Positions 1-5,615 of a stretch of DNA of 5,615 nucleotides are shown here, in pieces. The notes beneath the pieces are model-generated. The model ran no database searches and was not told the origin of the DNA. It saw nothing but the letters and a program-made list of their open reading frames with translations. Source of the DNA: Chloroflexota bacterium (GTDB lineage Bacteria; Chloroflexota; Limnocylindria; Limnocylindrales; CSP1-4). The stretch covers positions 11,181 to 16,795 of the forward strand of contig PMJT01000039.1 of the NCBI GenBank assembly GCA_003158495.1. The letters are read 5' to 3'. The position numbers and the translations under genes are program-made. The first letter of the stretch is position 1, and each line of letters starts with the position of its first letter.

Positions 1-830
1 TGGCCCAGCTCTACCAGCTCCGCGGCCGAGTCGGCCGCTCGGCCCGGCGCGCCTACGCCTACCTGCTGTACCGGCGCCGCGAGAAGCTCAGTGACGTAGC
101 GCGCAAGCGGCTGCAGGCCATCTTCAACGCCTCGGAGCTGGGCGCCGGCTTCCAGATTGCCCTCTCTGACCTGGAGATTCGCGGCGCCGGGAACATCCTC
201 GGCGCTGAACAGCATGGCCACGTCGCCGCCGTCGGCTTCGACCTCTACACGCGCCTCCTGGCCGAGGCCGTCGAGGAGCAGAAGGCCGAGTTCGAGAACC
301 GGCCGGCCGTCGTGGAACGCCCCGGCGCCACCGTCGATCTCCCGGTGGACGCCCACCTGCCGGACGACTACGTCCTGGAAACGGCCCAGAAGCTCGAGCT
401 GTACCGCCGCCTCGGGCGTGTTCGGACGGCCGGGGAATTGGCAGCCTTCCGCCAGGAGCTCGTCGATCGATATGGCCCGCTCCCGGCCCCGGTGCTCAAG
501 CTGCTCGAGGTCGTGGAACTGCGCATGGCCGCCGAGACGGCCGGCATCGTTTCGATCTCGCGCGAGGAGGGCGAGCTGGTCGTCAGGCTCGGCACCCTGT
601 CTCGCTCCTCCGCGATGCGCGCCCTCGCGTCGATGGGCCGTGACGTGGTCCGCTTCGGGACCAACCAGGCCCGCATCCGCCTGCCACGCGACCCCGCCCG
701 GTCGTGGAGCGTGGCCCAGAACGTGGTTGCCCGCCTCGTGCCGGCCGCGGAGGAGCAGCGCCAGGGCCGCGAGCGTGCGGCCGCCGCGCAGGGCGCCATG
801 GACCAGGCGCCGAGGCCTTTCGACCGGTAG
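1..830 (+). CDS. mfd: Transcription-repair coupling factor Mfd, C-terminal part (5' end outside window)
   Basis: Mfd is a cytoplasmic DNA translocase that pushes stalled RNA polymerase off DNA and recruits UvrA for nucleotide excision repair. The reading frame is open from base 3 and gives 275 visible residues. Seen: helicase motif VI QLRGRVGR at visible residues 5-12 (end of the second RecA-like translocase domain). The TRG-type motif follows at about residues 60-82, including RGAGNILGAEQHGH, which couples ATP hydrolysis to translocation in Mfd and RecG. The Mfd C-terminal domain (D7) spans about residues 110-215, with LPVDAHLPDDYV and DRYGPLP; in the family it masks the UvrA-binding surface. 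RecG lacks this domain, which separates the two. The Ala/Arg/Gln-rich tail after D7 (about 245-275) looks unstructured. The N-terminal UvrB-like, RNA-polymerase-binding and first ATPase domains lie upstream of the window. The identification is secure. Confidence 0.96.
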   Translation, partial: AQLYQLRGRVGRSARRAYAYLLYRRREKLSDVARKRLQAIFNASELGAGFQIALSDLEIRGAGNILGAEQHGHVAAVGFDLYTRLLAEAVEEQKAEFENRPAVVERPGATVDLPVDAHLPDDYVLETAQKLELYRRLGRVRTAGELAAFRQELVDRYGPLPAPVLKLLEVVELRMAAETAGIVSISREEGELVVRLGTLSRSSAMRALASMGRDVVRFGTNQARIRLPRDPARSWSVAQNVVARLVPAAEEQRQGRERAAAAQGAMDQAPRPFDR

Positions 831-883
831 GCGCGCTCATCGCGTAACCTATGGGCGGCTCGAGCCGTGTTGGACGGTCCGGG

Positions 884-899
884 CCGGGCCCCCGCCCGG
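884..899 (+). terminator. Short GC hairpin after mfd, possible weak terminator
   Basis: A perfect 6-bp stem, CCGGGC (884-889) and GCCCGG (894-899), encloses a CCCC loop. It lies 53 bases after the mfd stop. A competing register pairs 879-884 with the same right arm. No T-run follows, so it is not a classical intrinsic terminator, and in DNA this GC-rich such a short stem can arise by chance. It is the only candidate end signal seen between mfd and the acyltransferase gene. Confidence 0.22.
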
Positions 900-972
900 G
901 GTTCGTCACGGCGAGCCGGTCCGTTCCGTCGCACCCCGCGTCTAACGACTACGCGGCCGGGTGGACCCGGCC

Positions 973-981
973 GGGGAAGGA
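973..981 (+). promoter_or_regulatory. Ribosome binding site of the acyltransferase gene
   Basis: The purine run GGGGAAGGA ends 6 bases before the ATG at 988, which is good Shine-Dalgarno spacing. It decides the start: an in-frame GTG at 961 would place this run inside the coding region and has no similar motif before it. Confidence 0.6.
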
Positions 982-987
982 CGTGGA

Positions 988-3300
988 ATGGATCGTTCGG
1001 AAAAGGAAATATCGGGATACGCCCATCCAAAGCCGCGGAGTCGCGCGGTCGAGAAGGATGGCTTCCGTCCCGATATCGAGGGCCTGCGCGGCGTCGCCGT
1101 CTCGCTCGTCGTCCTTTTCCACGTCGCCCTGCTGTCCGGTTGGTCGATCATCCTTTTCGGGTCGAACGTCACGCCGACCGGCGGCTTCATCGGCGTCGAC
1201 CTCTTCTTCGTCGTCTCGGGCTACCTGATCACCGGCCTCCTGGTCCGCGAACGGGAGCGAACCGGTCGGATCAGCTTTTCGAAGTTCTACGCCCGCCGCG
1301 TCCGGCGAATCCTGCCGGCGGCCGCGGTCGTACTCCTGATCACGATCCCGCTCGCGAACGGGCTGGTCACTCTCGTCCAGCGATCGTCGGTCATGGAAGA
1401 CGGCGCCTCCGCGGCGCTGTCCATCGCGAACATCCGCTTTGCCTTGACGACGGACTACTTCAACCCCGTCAACTACTCCCCGTTCCTGCACTTCTGGTCT
1501 CTCGGCGTCGAGGAGCAGTTCTACTTCGTCTGGCCGGCGATTCTCGCCGTCGTAGCATGGAAGTTTCCGCGGGTCGGCGCCGCGGCCGCCCTGTCGGTCA
1601 TCCTGGTGGCGTCGTTCATCGCCAGCCTCATCGTCACGGAGAACTCGGCACCAACCGCCTTCTACATGCTCCCGACGCGAGCGTGGCAACTCGCCGCGGG
1701 CGGCTTGCTGGCCGTCGGAACCGGGTCCCTCGACCGCCTGCCCGACGCGATCAGGAGCTTCTGGAAGACGCTCCTCGCTTTCGCGGGCTGGGCAGCCCTG
1801 GCAGCGCTGATCACCTCCGCGGTCGCAATCGATTCCAAGACGACGCCCTACCCCGGTATGGCCGCCATCGTGCCGACCCTCGCCGGTGTCCTGCTGATCG
1901 CCTCCGGAACCGAGTCGATCGGCCCAGGAGTCTTGCTGAGGCTGCCGCCTGTCCGATTCCTCGGCAAGATCAGCTACTCGCTGTACCTGTGGCACTGGCC
2001 GATACTCATCCTCGGGGGGATGTATCTCGTGGGCCCGCTCGGCACCCTGGCGCCGGAACAGGCCATCGCTCTGGCCGCACTCTCCATCCCCGTGGCCACG
2101 GCCAGCTGGCTGCTCGTCGAGGAGCCGTTCCGCCGCGGCGTGATCCCGCTGCCGCGACCGAGCCGTATCGTCGCGGCCGGAGTGTCGGCCATGTTGATCA
2201 TCGCCGTCATCGGGACCGGCTTCGACTGGGGCGCTCAGTCCGCGCTTGCGGCCCTGGACGGCCCGGACACCACTCCCTCTCCGACGGCGACCGAGGCGCC
2301 CACGCCCACTCCGACGGCAACGGTGGCCCCGACCTCGTCGGGCTCCATCGCCGTCGAGACCGCGACGCCGAGCGCGTCACTCACCCCGGTGCCGGGAATG
2401 AACCCGGCCCTTACGTTCCCGCCGACCGCCGCGCCACCCACCTCCTACGCGATCGACAGCTCCATCAAGCCGAGCCTCGGCAAAGCGGCCACGGACTACG
2501 AGCTGCCATGGCATGACAACTGCCTGGGCTGGCAGGCAACAACCACGCCGAACCCTTCGAGCCGGTGCATCTACGGCAATCCGAACGGGACCTACACCGT
2601 GGCCCTGGTCGGAGATTCGCACGCCTCCGCGCTGTTCCCCGGCGTCAATGCGGTCGCCAAGGCGCACGGTTGGAAGCTGATCCCGTACCTGAAGATCAAC
2701 TGCTCGTTCCTGGACTTCACCGATCTCATGTGGTTCGGCCCGCCGCTGGCGCCGTACCCGCAGTGCATGACGTGGAACAGCGTCGTGATGAGCAAACTTC
2801 AGAAGACCGCCCCGGACTTGATCATCATCTCAATGAGCCGCTGGATCTTCACGAACAACAACGCCGAGGAGAACGCCGGCGCCCAATCAAGCTCGCTCAT
2901 CAGGATGATCCGGAAGCTACCGGCGAGCAGCAAGGTCGTGATCATCCAGGACCCGCCGCTCCCCACGGCCGAGAAGGTCCCGGACTGCCTCTCGACATCC
3001 CTGTCTGACTGGCGCAAGTGTGCCTACACCCGCCGCGAGGGCTTCGGGTCCGGCATGGGAACCCGCGAAGTTGCCGCCAGCAAGGCCACGGGCGCTGGCC
3101 TGATCAACCTGACCTCCGCCATCTGCCCCGGCACAGGCGACTGCCCGGTCGTGATCAACGGCATGATCGTGTGGCGCGATGAGCACCATCTGACAGCCAC
3201 CTTCTCGACGAGCCTTGGGCCCGCCATAGACGCACAACTCGTCGCGATCCTCAACGCCTCGGCTCAGCCGTCGCCTTCGGCACCTCCGTCGCCCAGCTAG
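988..3300 (+). CDS. Membrane acyltransferase 3 fused to SGNH domain (OafA-like O-acetyltransferase)
   Basis: Predicted 770-residue membrane protein that moves an acyl group, probably acetyl, onto a glycan outside the cytoplasm. Seen in order: a charged N-terminus (1-26); an acyltransferase-3 domain to about residue 420 with roughly ten or eleven hydrophobic helices; a Pro/Thr/Ala/Ser linker (about 424-495); an SGNH domain (about 496-757); and a Ser/Pro tail. The family R-x10-H motif is R34/H45, in EGLRG and FHV. Further family motifs are GVDLFFVVSGYLITG, HFWSLGVEEQF (168-178) and SLYLWHWP (W335 to P338). The SGNH part has GDSH (542-545, nucleophile S544) and DEHH (D731, H734), completing a plausible Ser-His-Asp set. 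All eight cysteines lie in the SGNH domain and none in the membrane domain, which fits disulfides outside the cell. In known relatives (OafA, peptidoglycan O-acetylases) the membrane domain exports acyl groups and the SGNH domain passes them to sugar. The acceptor here is unknown, and no glycan-synthesis genes are nearby. Family secure, substrate not. Confidence 0.92.
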   Translation: MDRSEKEISGYAHPKPRSRAVEKDGFRPDIEGLRGVAVSLVVLFHVALLSGWSIILFGSNVTPTGGFIGVDLFFVVSGYLITGLLVRERERTGRISFSKFYARRVRRILPAAAVVLLITIPLANGLVTLVQRSSVMEDGASAALSIANIRFALTTDYFNPVNYSPFLHFWSLGVEEQFYFVWPAILAVVAWKFPRVGAAAALSVILVASFIASLIVTENSAPTAFYMLPTRAWQLAAGGLLAVGTGSLDRLPDAIRSFWKTLLAFAGWAALAALITSAVAIDSKTTPYPGMAAIVPTLAGVLLIASGTESIGPGVLLRLPPVRFLGKISYSLYLWHWPILILGGMYLVGPLGTLAPEQAIALAALSIPVATASWLLVEEPFRRGVIPLPRPSRIVAAGVSAMLIIAVIGTGFDWGAQSALAALDGPDTTPSPTATEAPTPTPTATVAPTSSGSIAVETATPSASLTPVPGMNPALTFPPTAAPPTSYAIDSSIKPSLGKAATDYELPWHDNCLGWQATTTPNPSSRCIYGNPNGTYTVALVGDSHASALFPGVNAVAKAHGWKLIPYLKINCSFLDFTDLMWFGPPLAPYPQCMTWNSVVMSKLQKTAPDLIIISMSRWIFTNNNAEENAGAQSSSLIRMIRKLPASSKVVIIQDPPLPTAEKVPDCLSTSLSDWRKCAYTRREGFGSGMGTREVAASKATGAGLINLTSAICPGTGDCPVVINGMIVWRDEHHLTATFSTSLGPAIDAQLVAILNASAQPSPSAPPSPS
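2275..2334 (+). repeat. Two-unit 30-bp tandem repeat in the acyltransferase linker
   Basis: Two adjacent imperfect 30-base units encode PSPTATEAPT (codons 430-439) and PTPTATVAPT (codons 440-449). They sit in the Pro/Thr-rich linker between the last membrane helix and the SGNH domain. Such linkers are typically extended and solvent exposed. The units could vary in number between strains through slippage or unequal recombination, but that is inferred. Confidence 0.7.
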
Positions 3301-3310
3301 TCCGACCGTA

Positions 3311-3334
3311 TCGACCGCGATACGTCGCGGTCGA
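3311..3334 (+). terminator. Perfect 10-bp-stem hairpin between acyltransferase gene and apt (terminator or operator)
   Basis: TCGACCGCGA (3311-3320) and TCGCGGTCGA (3325-3334) are exact reverse complements around the loop TACG, which belongs to the UNCG tetraloop class in RNA. The hairpin starts 10 bases after the acyltransferase stop, as expected for a terminator of that gene. There is no T-run after it, so it would be a U-less terminator or an RNA 3' end stabiliser. Because it abuts the proposed -35 box of apt, it could instead be a regulator binding site. The structure itself is certain; its role is inferred. Confidence 0.55.
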
Positions 3335-3335
3335 G

Positions 3336-3364
3336 TTCGAATCCGTCGAGCGCTGCGGTAGACT
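3336..3364 (+). promoter_or_regulatory. Candidate sigma-70-type promoter of apt
   Basis: A -10-like TAGACT (3359-3364) has the key T, A and final T of the consensus. A weak -35-like TTCGAA (3336-3341) lies 17 bases upstream, the ideal spacing. Transcription would start near 3371, giving a leader of about 40 bases before the apt start. The -35 box matches poorly, so this is a plausible call only. Confidence 0.35.
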
Positions 3365-3394
3365 TCGCCTGCCGAACAAAGCCGACGCCCGCCT

Positions 3395-3400
3395 GGAGGA
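3395..3400 (+). promoter_or_regulatory. Ribosome binding site of apt
   Basis: GGAGGA is a strong Shine-Dalgarno core ending 10 bases before the ATG at 3411. The spacing is slightly long but acceptable, and no competing in-frame start lies nearer. Confidence 0.6.
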
Positions 3401-3410
3401 TCGCCTCGAC

Positions 3411-3932
3411 ATGTCAGCCGAGGGACTGCGCGCCAAGATCCGCGAGATTCCCGACTTCCCCAAGCCGGGCATCCTTTTCTACGACGTGACGACCTTGCTC
3501 AAGGACGCCGCGGCCTACCATGAGTCGATCGACCTGATGATCGAGCCGTACAAGGACTCCCACGTAGACCTGGTCGTCGGCATGGAGTCGCGCGGTTTCA
3601 TATTCAGCGGCCCCATCGCCTACCAGCTGAATGCCGGTCTCATCCCCGTCAGGAAGCTCGGCAAACTGCCGGCCGAGACGGTCTCTGTGGAGTACGCCCT
3701 CGAATACGGCTCCAACACTCTCGAGATTCACAAGGACGCGATCAAGCCCGGTCAGCGCATCCTCATCGTCGACGATCTGCTTGCCACCGGCGGCACCGTC
3801 CGGGGCACGATCGAGCTGGTCCAGCGGCTCGAGGGCAACATCGTCGGTCTGGCGTTCCTGGTGGAGCTGCTCTTCCTGAAGGGCCGAGACAGGCTCCAGG
3901 GCTACAACACGTCGAGCGTCATCCAGTACTAG
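3411..3932 (+). CDS. apt: Adenine phosphoribosyltransferase
   Basis: Cytoplasmic purine-salvage enzyme: adenine plus PRPP gives AMP plus pyrophosphate. The 173-residue product has the usual bacterial length. Seen: IREIPDFPKPGILFYDVTTL at the N-terminus, the classic Apt opening; GMESRGFIFSGPIAY near residue 60; RKLGKLP (81-87); and EYALEYG, the loop region carrying the family's catalytic glutamate. The PRPP-binding motif VDDLLATGGT is at residues 120-129, and the protein ends in VIQY as many Apt proteins do. The ATG start has a GGAGGA site and matches the family N-terminus. Apt lies 110 bases after the acyltransferase gene, behind a hairpin and a candidate promoter, so it probably begins a new transcription unit. 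About 100 bases separate it from the GNAT gene. No key residue is missing. The role is secure. Confidence 0.96.
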   Translation: MSAEGLRAKIREIPDFPKPGILFYDVTTLLKDAAAYHESIDLMIEPYKDSHVDLVVGMESRGFIFSGPIAYQLNAGLIPVRKLGKLPAETVSVEYALEYGSNTLEIHKDAIKPGQRILIVDDLLATGGTVRGTIELVQRLEGNIVGLAFLVELLFLKGRDRLQGYNTSSVIQY

Positions 3933-4024
3933 TCCACAGAAGGTCTCGTGAGAGTCTGGGTTCGGGGCGCAGCTGCCATCGCGGTTTCCGAGTGCACGCG
4001 TCCGGATCGCGCCAGGGCGGGGTT

Positions 4025-4028
4025 AGGA
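4025..4028 (+). promoter_or_regulatory. Weak ribosome binding site choosing the GTG 4034 start
   Basis: AGGA lies 5 bases before the GTG at 4034, with further purines upstream in GGGCGGGG. The longer in-frame GTG at 3992 has no comparable motif before it. This favours the shorter start for the GNAT protein, but only moderately. Confidence 0.4.
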
Positions 4029-4033
4029 CGGCC

Positions 4034-4894
4034 GTGACGACCGGTATTCTCGCCCGCCGCGACCGCACCATCGTCGTCCAGGAAACGGCCGACCGGTCGA
4101 TGCTGCGTGCCTTCCTGGAGACGGACAGGCTCTATTCGGCTTACGCCCTGTGCGACCTGGACGAGCGCGAGTTCCTGCGAACTCGCTGGGGAGTGGCCTT
4201 GGTCGGTGGCGAGCCGATCGCGGTCGTCCTCCAGTACGCGGGCTACTCGCCCCAGCCGATCTTCGTCATGGGCCGCAACGAGGGCATCGACCGCATCCTG
4301 TCGGACATCATCAAGCCACGGACCGCCTATGTGGCCGCACGTACGGAACACCTTCCGGCGATCGCGGCCAACTACCGCGTGGATCCGGGTCCGGCGATGC
4401 TGCGGATGTGGGTCGACGCCGCGCATTTTCGACCCTTCTCGTCGGACGTACGGCGGCTGCTGCCGGTGGAGATCGGGGAGCTCAATCGCCTCTACCAGCT
4501 CGGCTTTGCCTCGTGGCTTCCGGCGAGCGCCATCAGCGACGGGCTGTATTACGGCGTTCGCGTTGGTGGGCGGCTCGTTTCGGCGGCGGGTACCCACGTC
4601 ATCAGCCCGGCGGAGAGACTCGCCGTGGTTGGCAACGTCATGACCCACACCGACTTTCGCGGTCGCGGGTACGCTACCGCAGTCACCGGCGCCGTGACCG
4701 CGGAGTTGCTGCGGTTCTGCGACCAGGTCGTTCTCAACGTTCGGGCGGATAATCCGCCGGCGCTGGCCGCCTACCGGCGGCTCGGCTACCAGGTAAATGT
4801 CTCATTCGAAGAGCGGTTGATCCATCGTTCCGAGCCGCCGTGGAGCGGCTGGTCGGGAGCATTCCGCCGCCTCTTCGCCCGCAAGGAGTCCTGA
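4034..4894 (+). CDS. GNAT-family N-acetyltransferase, substrate unknown
   Basis: Predicted soluble acetyl-CoA-dependent acyltransferase of 286 residues from GTG 4034 (300 from GTG 3992; ATG 4100 is a third option). Seen: the C-terminal half carries the GNAT core. VVGNVMTHTDFRGRGYATA contains the acetyl-CoA pyrophosphate loop (R209-G-R-G-Y-A214), and NPPALAAYRRLGY (240-252) is the usual helix and strand after the CoA site. The N-terminal half (about 1-125), with ETDRLYSAYALCDLD and PIFVMGR, lacks a CoA loop and looks like a degenerate GNAT-like or substrate-binding half, giving a tandem architecture. No signal peptide or membrane helix is visible. Its last codons hold the ahcY ribosome binding site and its stop is 5 bases before that gene, so it is probably translated with ahcY. 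The neighbours hint at purine or methyl-cycle metabolism, but the motifs do not reveal the acceptor amine. The GNAT fold is secure; function and exact start are not. Confidence 0.85.
   Translation: MTTGILARRDRTIVVQETADRSMLRAFLETDRLYSAYALCDLDEREFLRTRWGVALVGGEPIAVVLQYAGYSPQPIFVMGRNEGIDRILSDIIKPRTAYVAARTEHLPAIAANYRVDPGPAMLRMWVDAAHFRPFSSDVRRLLPVEIGELNRLYQLGFASWLPASAISDGLYYGVRVGGRLVSAAGTHVISPAERLAVVGNVMTHTDFRGRGYATAVTGAVTAELLRFCDQVVLNVRADNPPALAAYRRLGYQVNVSFEERLIHRSEPPWSGWSGAFRRLFARKES
4883..4888 (+). promoter_or_regulatory. Ribosome binding site of ahcY inside the end of the GNAT gene
   Basis: AAGGAG lies within the last codons of the GNAT gene, 11 bases before the ATG at 4900. The upstream stop (4892-4894) falls between this site and the start. 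Ribosomes ending on the GNAT gene would therefore sit on the ahcY initiation region, the usual arrangement for translational coupling. Confidence 0.6.
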
Positions 4895-4899
4895 TCCGC

Positions 4900-5615
4900 A
4901 TGACAATCACGAACGCGTCCGCTTCAGCCGCCGGCGCAGCCAACTCCAACCTCCCCGGCCACGACGTCGTGGACCTGGGCCTCGCCGCGGAAGGCAAGCG
5001 CCGCATCGAATGGGCCGAGCGCGAGATGCCGGTCCTGCGCCTGATCCGCGAGCGGTTCGAGCGTGAGCGGCCGCTTTCCGGGTTGCGGATCGCCGCCTGC
5101 CTCCACGTCACAACGGAAACCGCGAACCTGATGCGGACTCTCAAGGCCGGCGGCGCGGACGTGGTCCTATGCGCCTCCAACCCGCTCTCGACGCAGGACG
5201 AGACGGCGGCCGCGCTGGTCGCCGGATACGGGATCTCCGTCTACGCCCGCCACGGCGCGGACCGCGACACCTACTACAGCCACCTCAGCGCCGCCGCGGA
5301 AACGCACCCGCAGATGACGATGGACGACGGCTGCGACCTAGTGACGCTGATCCACCAGGATCGCCGCGGCCAGCTCTCGGAGATCTTCGCGGGCACGGAA
5401 GAGACCACCACCGGTGTTATCCGCCTCAAGTCCATGGCTGCTGCCGGCGCGCTCGGCTATCCGGTTGTGGCCGTGAACGAGGCGCTGACGAAGCACCTCT
5501 TCGACAACAGGTACGGCACGGGCCAGTCAACTCTCGACGGCATCATGCGGGCCACGAACCTGCTGATCGCCGGCCGGCACGTCGTCGTCGCGGGCTACGG
5601 CTGGTGCGGCAAGGG
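4900..5615 (+). CDS. ahcY: Adenosylhomocysteinase, N-terminal part (3' end outside window)
   Basis: Cytoplasmic NAD-dependent enzyme that reversibly splits S-adenosylhomocysteine into adenosine and homocysteine, relieving product inhibition of methyltransferases. The frame is open from ATG 4900 to the window end (238 full codons). After an Ala/Ser-rich leader comes LAAEGKRRIEWAEREMPVL, the family opening. Residues matching the human catalytic set are present: H69 (human H55), D143 (D131), E168 (E156, in EETTTG), N193, K198, D202 and N203 (N181, K186, D190, N191). T71 and E73 match human T57 and E59, which contact the adenine ring. The NAD-binding glycine loop GYGWCGKG begins at residue 232. 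SNPLSTQDETAAAL, DNRYGTGQS and GYGWCG resemble the short Thermotoga/archaeal form more than the human type. C145 replaces a common glycine in the DDG-D motif. Probably cotranscribed with the GNAT gene. Some archaeal relatives prefer S-inosylhomocysteine, but E73 argues for the normal substrate here. Confidence 0.95.
   Translation, partial: MTITNASASAAGAANSNLPGHDVVDLGLAAEGKRRIEWAEREMPVLRLIRERFERERPLSGLRIAACLHVTTETANLMRTLKAGGADVVLCASNPLSTQDETAAALVAGYGISVYARHGADRDTYYSHLSAAAETHPQMTMDDGCDLVTLIHQDRRGQLSEIFAGTEETTTGVIRLKSMAAAGALGYPVVAVNEALTKHLFDNRYGTGQSTLDGIMRATNLLIAGRHVVVAGYGWCGK

Noticed and set aside
1..830. RecG instead of Mfd for the first gene
   Set aside because: Motif VI and the TRG region are shared with RecG, but the following D7-type domain with LPVDAHLPDDYV and DRYGPLP is specific to Mfd.
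961..987. GTG at 961 as the start of the acyltransferase
   Set aside because: A strong GGGGAAGGA site lies inside this extension and is correctly spaced for the ATG at 988, and the extra nine residues have no family support.
949..1995. Long minus-strand open frame of 348 codons opposite the acyltransferase gene
   Set aside because: It is rich in Arg, Asp, Gly and Gln with no recognisable motif, and lies opposite a clearly conserved membrane domain. This is the usual antisense shadow in GC-rich DNA.
867..2516. Long plus-strand open frame of 549 codons overlapping the acyltransferase in another frame
   Set aside because: The translation is Arg/Pro/His-rich low-complexity sequence, while the frame from 988 carries the conserved family motifs. 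It is a frame shadow.
3345..3360. GAGCGCTGCGG resembles part of the SAH riboswitch consensus
   Set aside because: The rest of the riboswitch core is missing, the site overlaps a candidate promoter and it precedes apt rather than ahcY. The likeness is short and probably chance.
3929..4648. Minus-strand open frame of 239 codons opposite the GNAT gene
   Set aside because: No domain is recognisable, its composition is typical of an antisense shadow, and it would overlap the conserved GNAT coding sequence.
4895..4899. Possible SAH or SAM riboswitch directly before ahcY
   Set aside because: Only 5 bases separate the genes, which leaves no room for a riboswitch. Any such element would have to lie further upstream.

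Overview
The window is GC-rich bacterial DNA with five genes, all on the plus strand. The first and last are cut by the window edges. In order they are: the 3' end of mfd (transcription-repair coupling factor); a large membrane acyltransferase fused to an SGNH domain (OafA type); apt (adenine phosphoribosyltransferase); a GNAT-family N-acetyltransferase of unknown substrate; and the 5' half of ahcY (adenosylhomocysteinase). No tRNA, rRNA, CRISPR array, transposase or phage gene was seen. The long open frames on the minus strand and in the other plus frames look like GC-rich shadows of these genes.

Organism: the strong G/C bias at third codon positions, GTG starts, the short Thermotoga/archaea-like form of AhcY and the style of the GNAT protein fit an uncultured GC-rich bacterium. 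Chloroflexota (Limnocylindria-like) is my best guess, with Actinomycetota as the alternative. This is an inference from remembered protein style, not a search result.

Layout: positions 1-830 are mfd. The gap 831-987 holds a short GC hairpin and the ribosome binding site of the next gene. Positions 988-3300 are the acyltransferase, with an N-terminal membrane catalytic domain, a Pro/Thr-rich linker containing a 10-residue tandem repeat, and a cysteine-containing SGNH domain expected outside the membrane. The gap 3301-3410 holds a perfect 10-bp-stem hairpin, followed at once by a plausible promoter and the ribosome binding site of apt. Positions 3411-3932 are apt. About 100 bases then lead to the GNAT gene (preferred start 4034), whose stop is only 5 bases before the ahcY start at 4900.

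How the genes may work together: mfd is a housekeeping repair gene and the acyltransferase probably decorates a surface glycan; neither has an obvious link to the other genes. Apt, the GNAT protein and AhcY may form one transcription unit. Apt recycles adenine to AMP, and AhcY removes S-adenosylhomocysteine, giving adenosine and homocysteine. The GNAT and ahcY genes look translationally coupled. I found no convincing sign of a wholly new system. The points most worth a second look are the palindrome before apt, the GNAT-ahcY coupling and the AhcY subtype.
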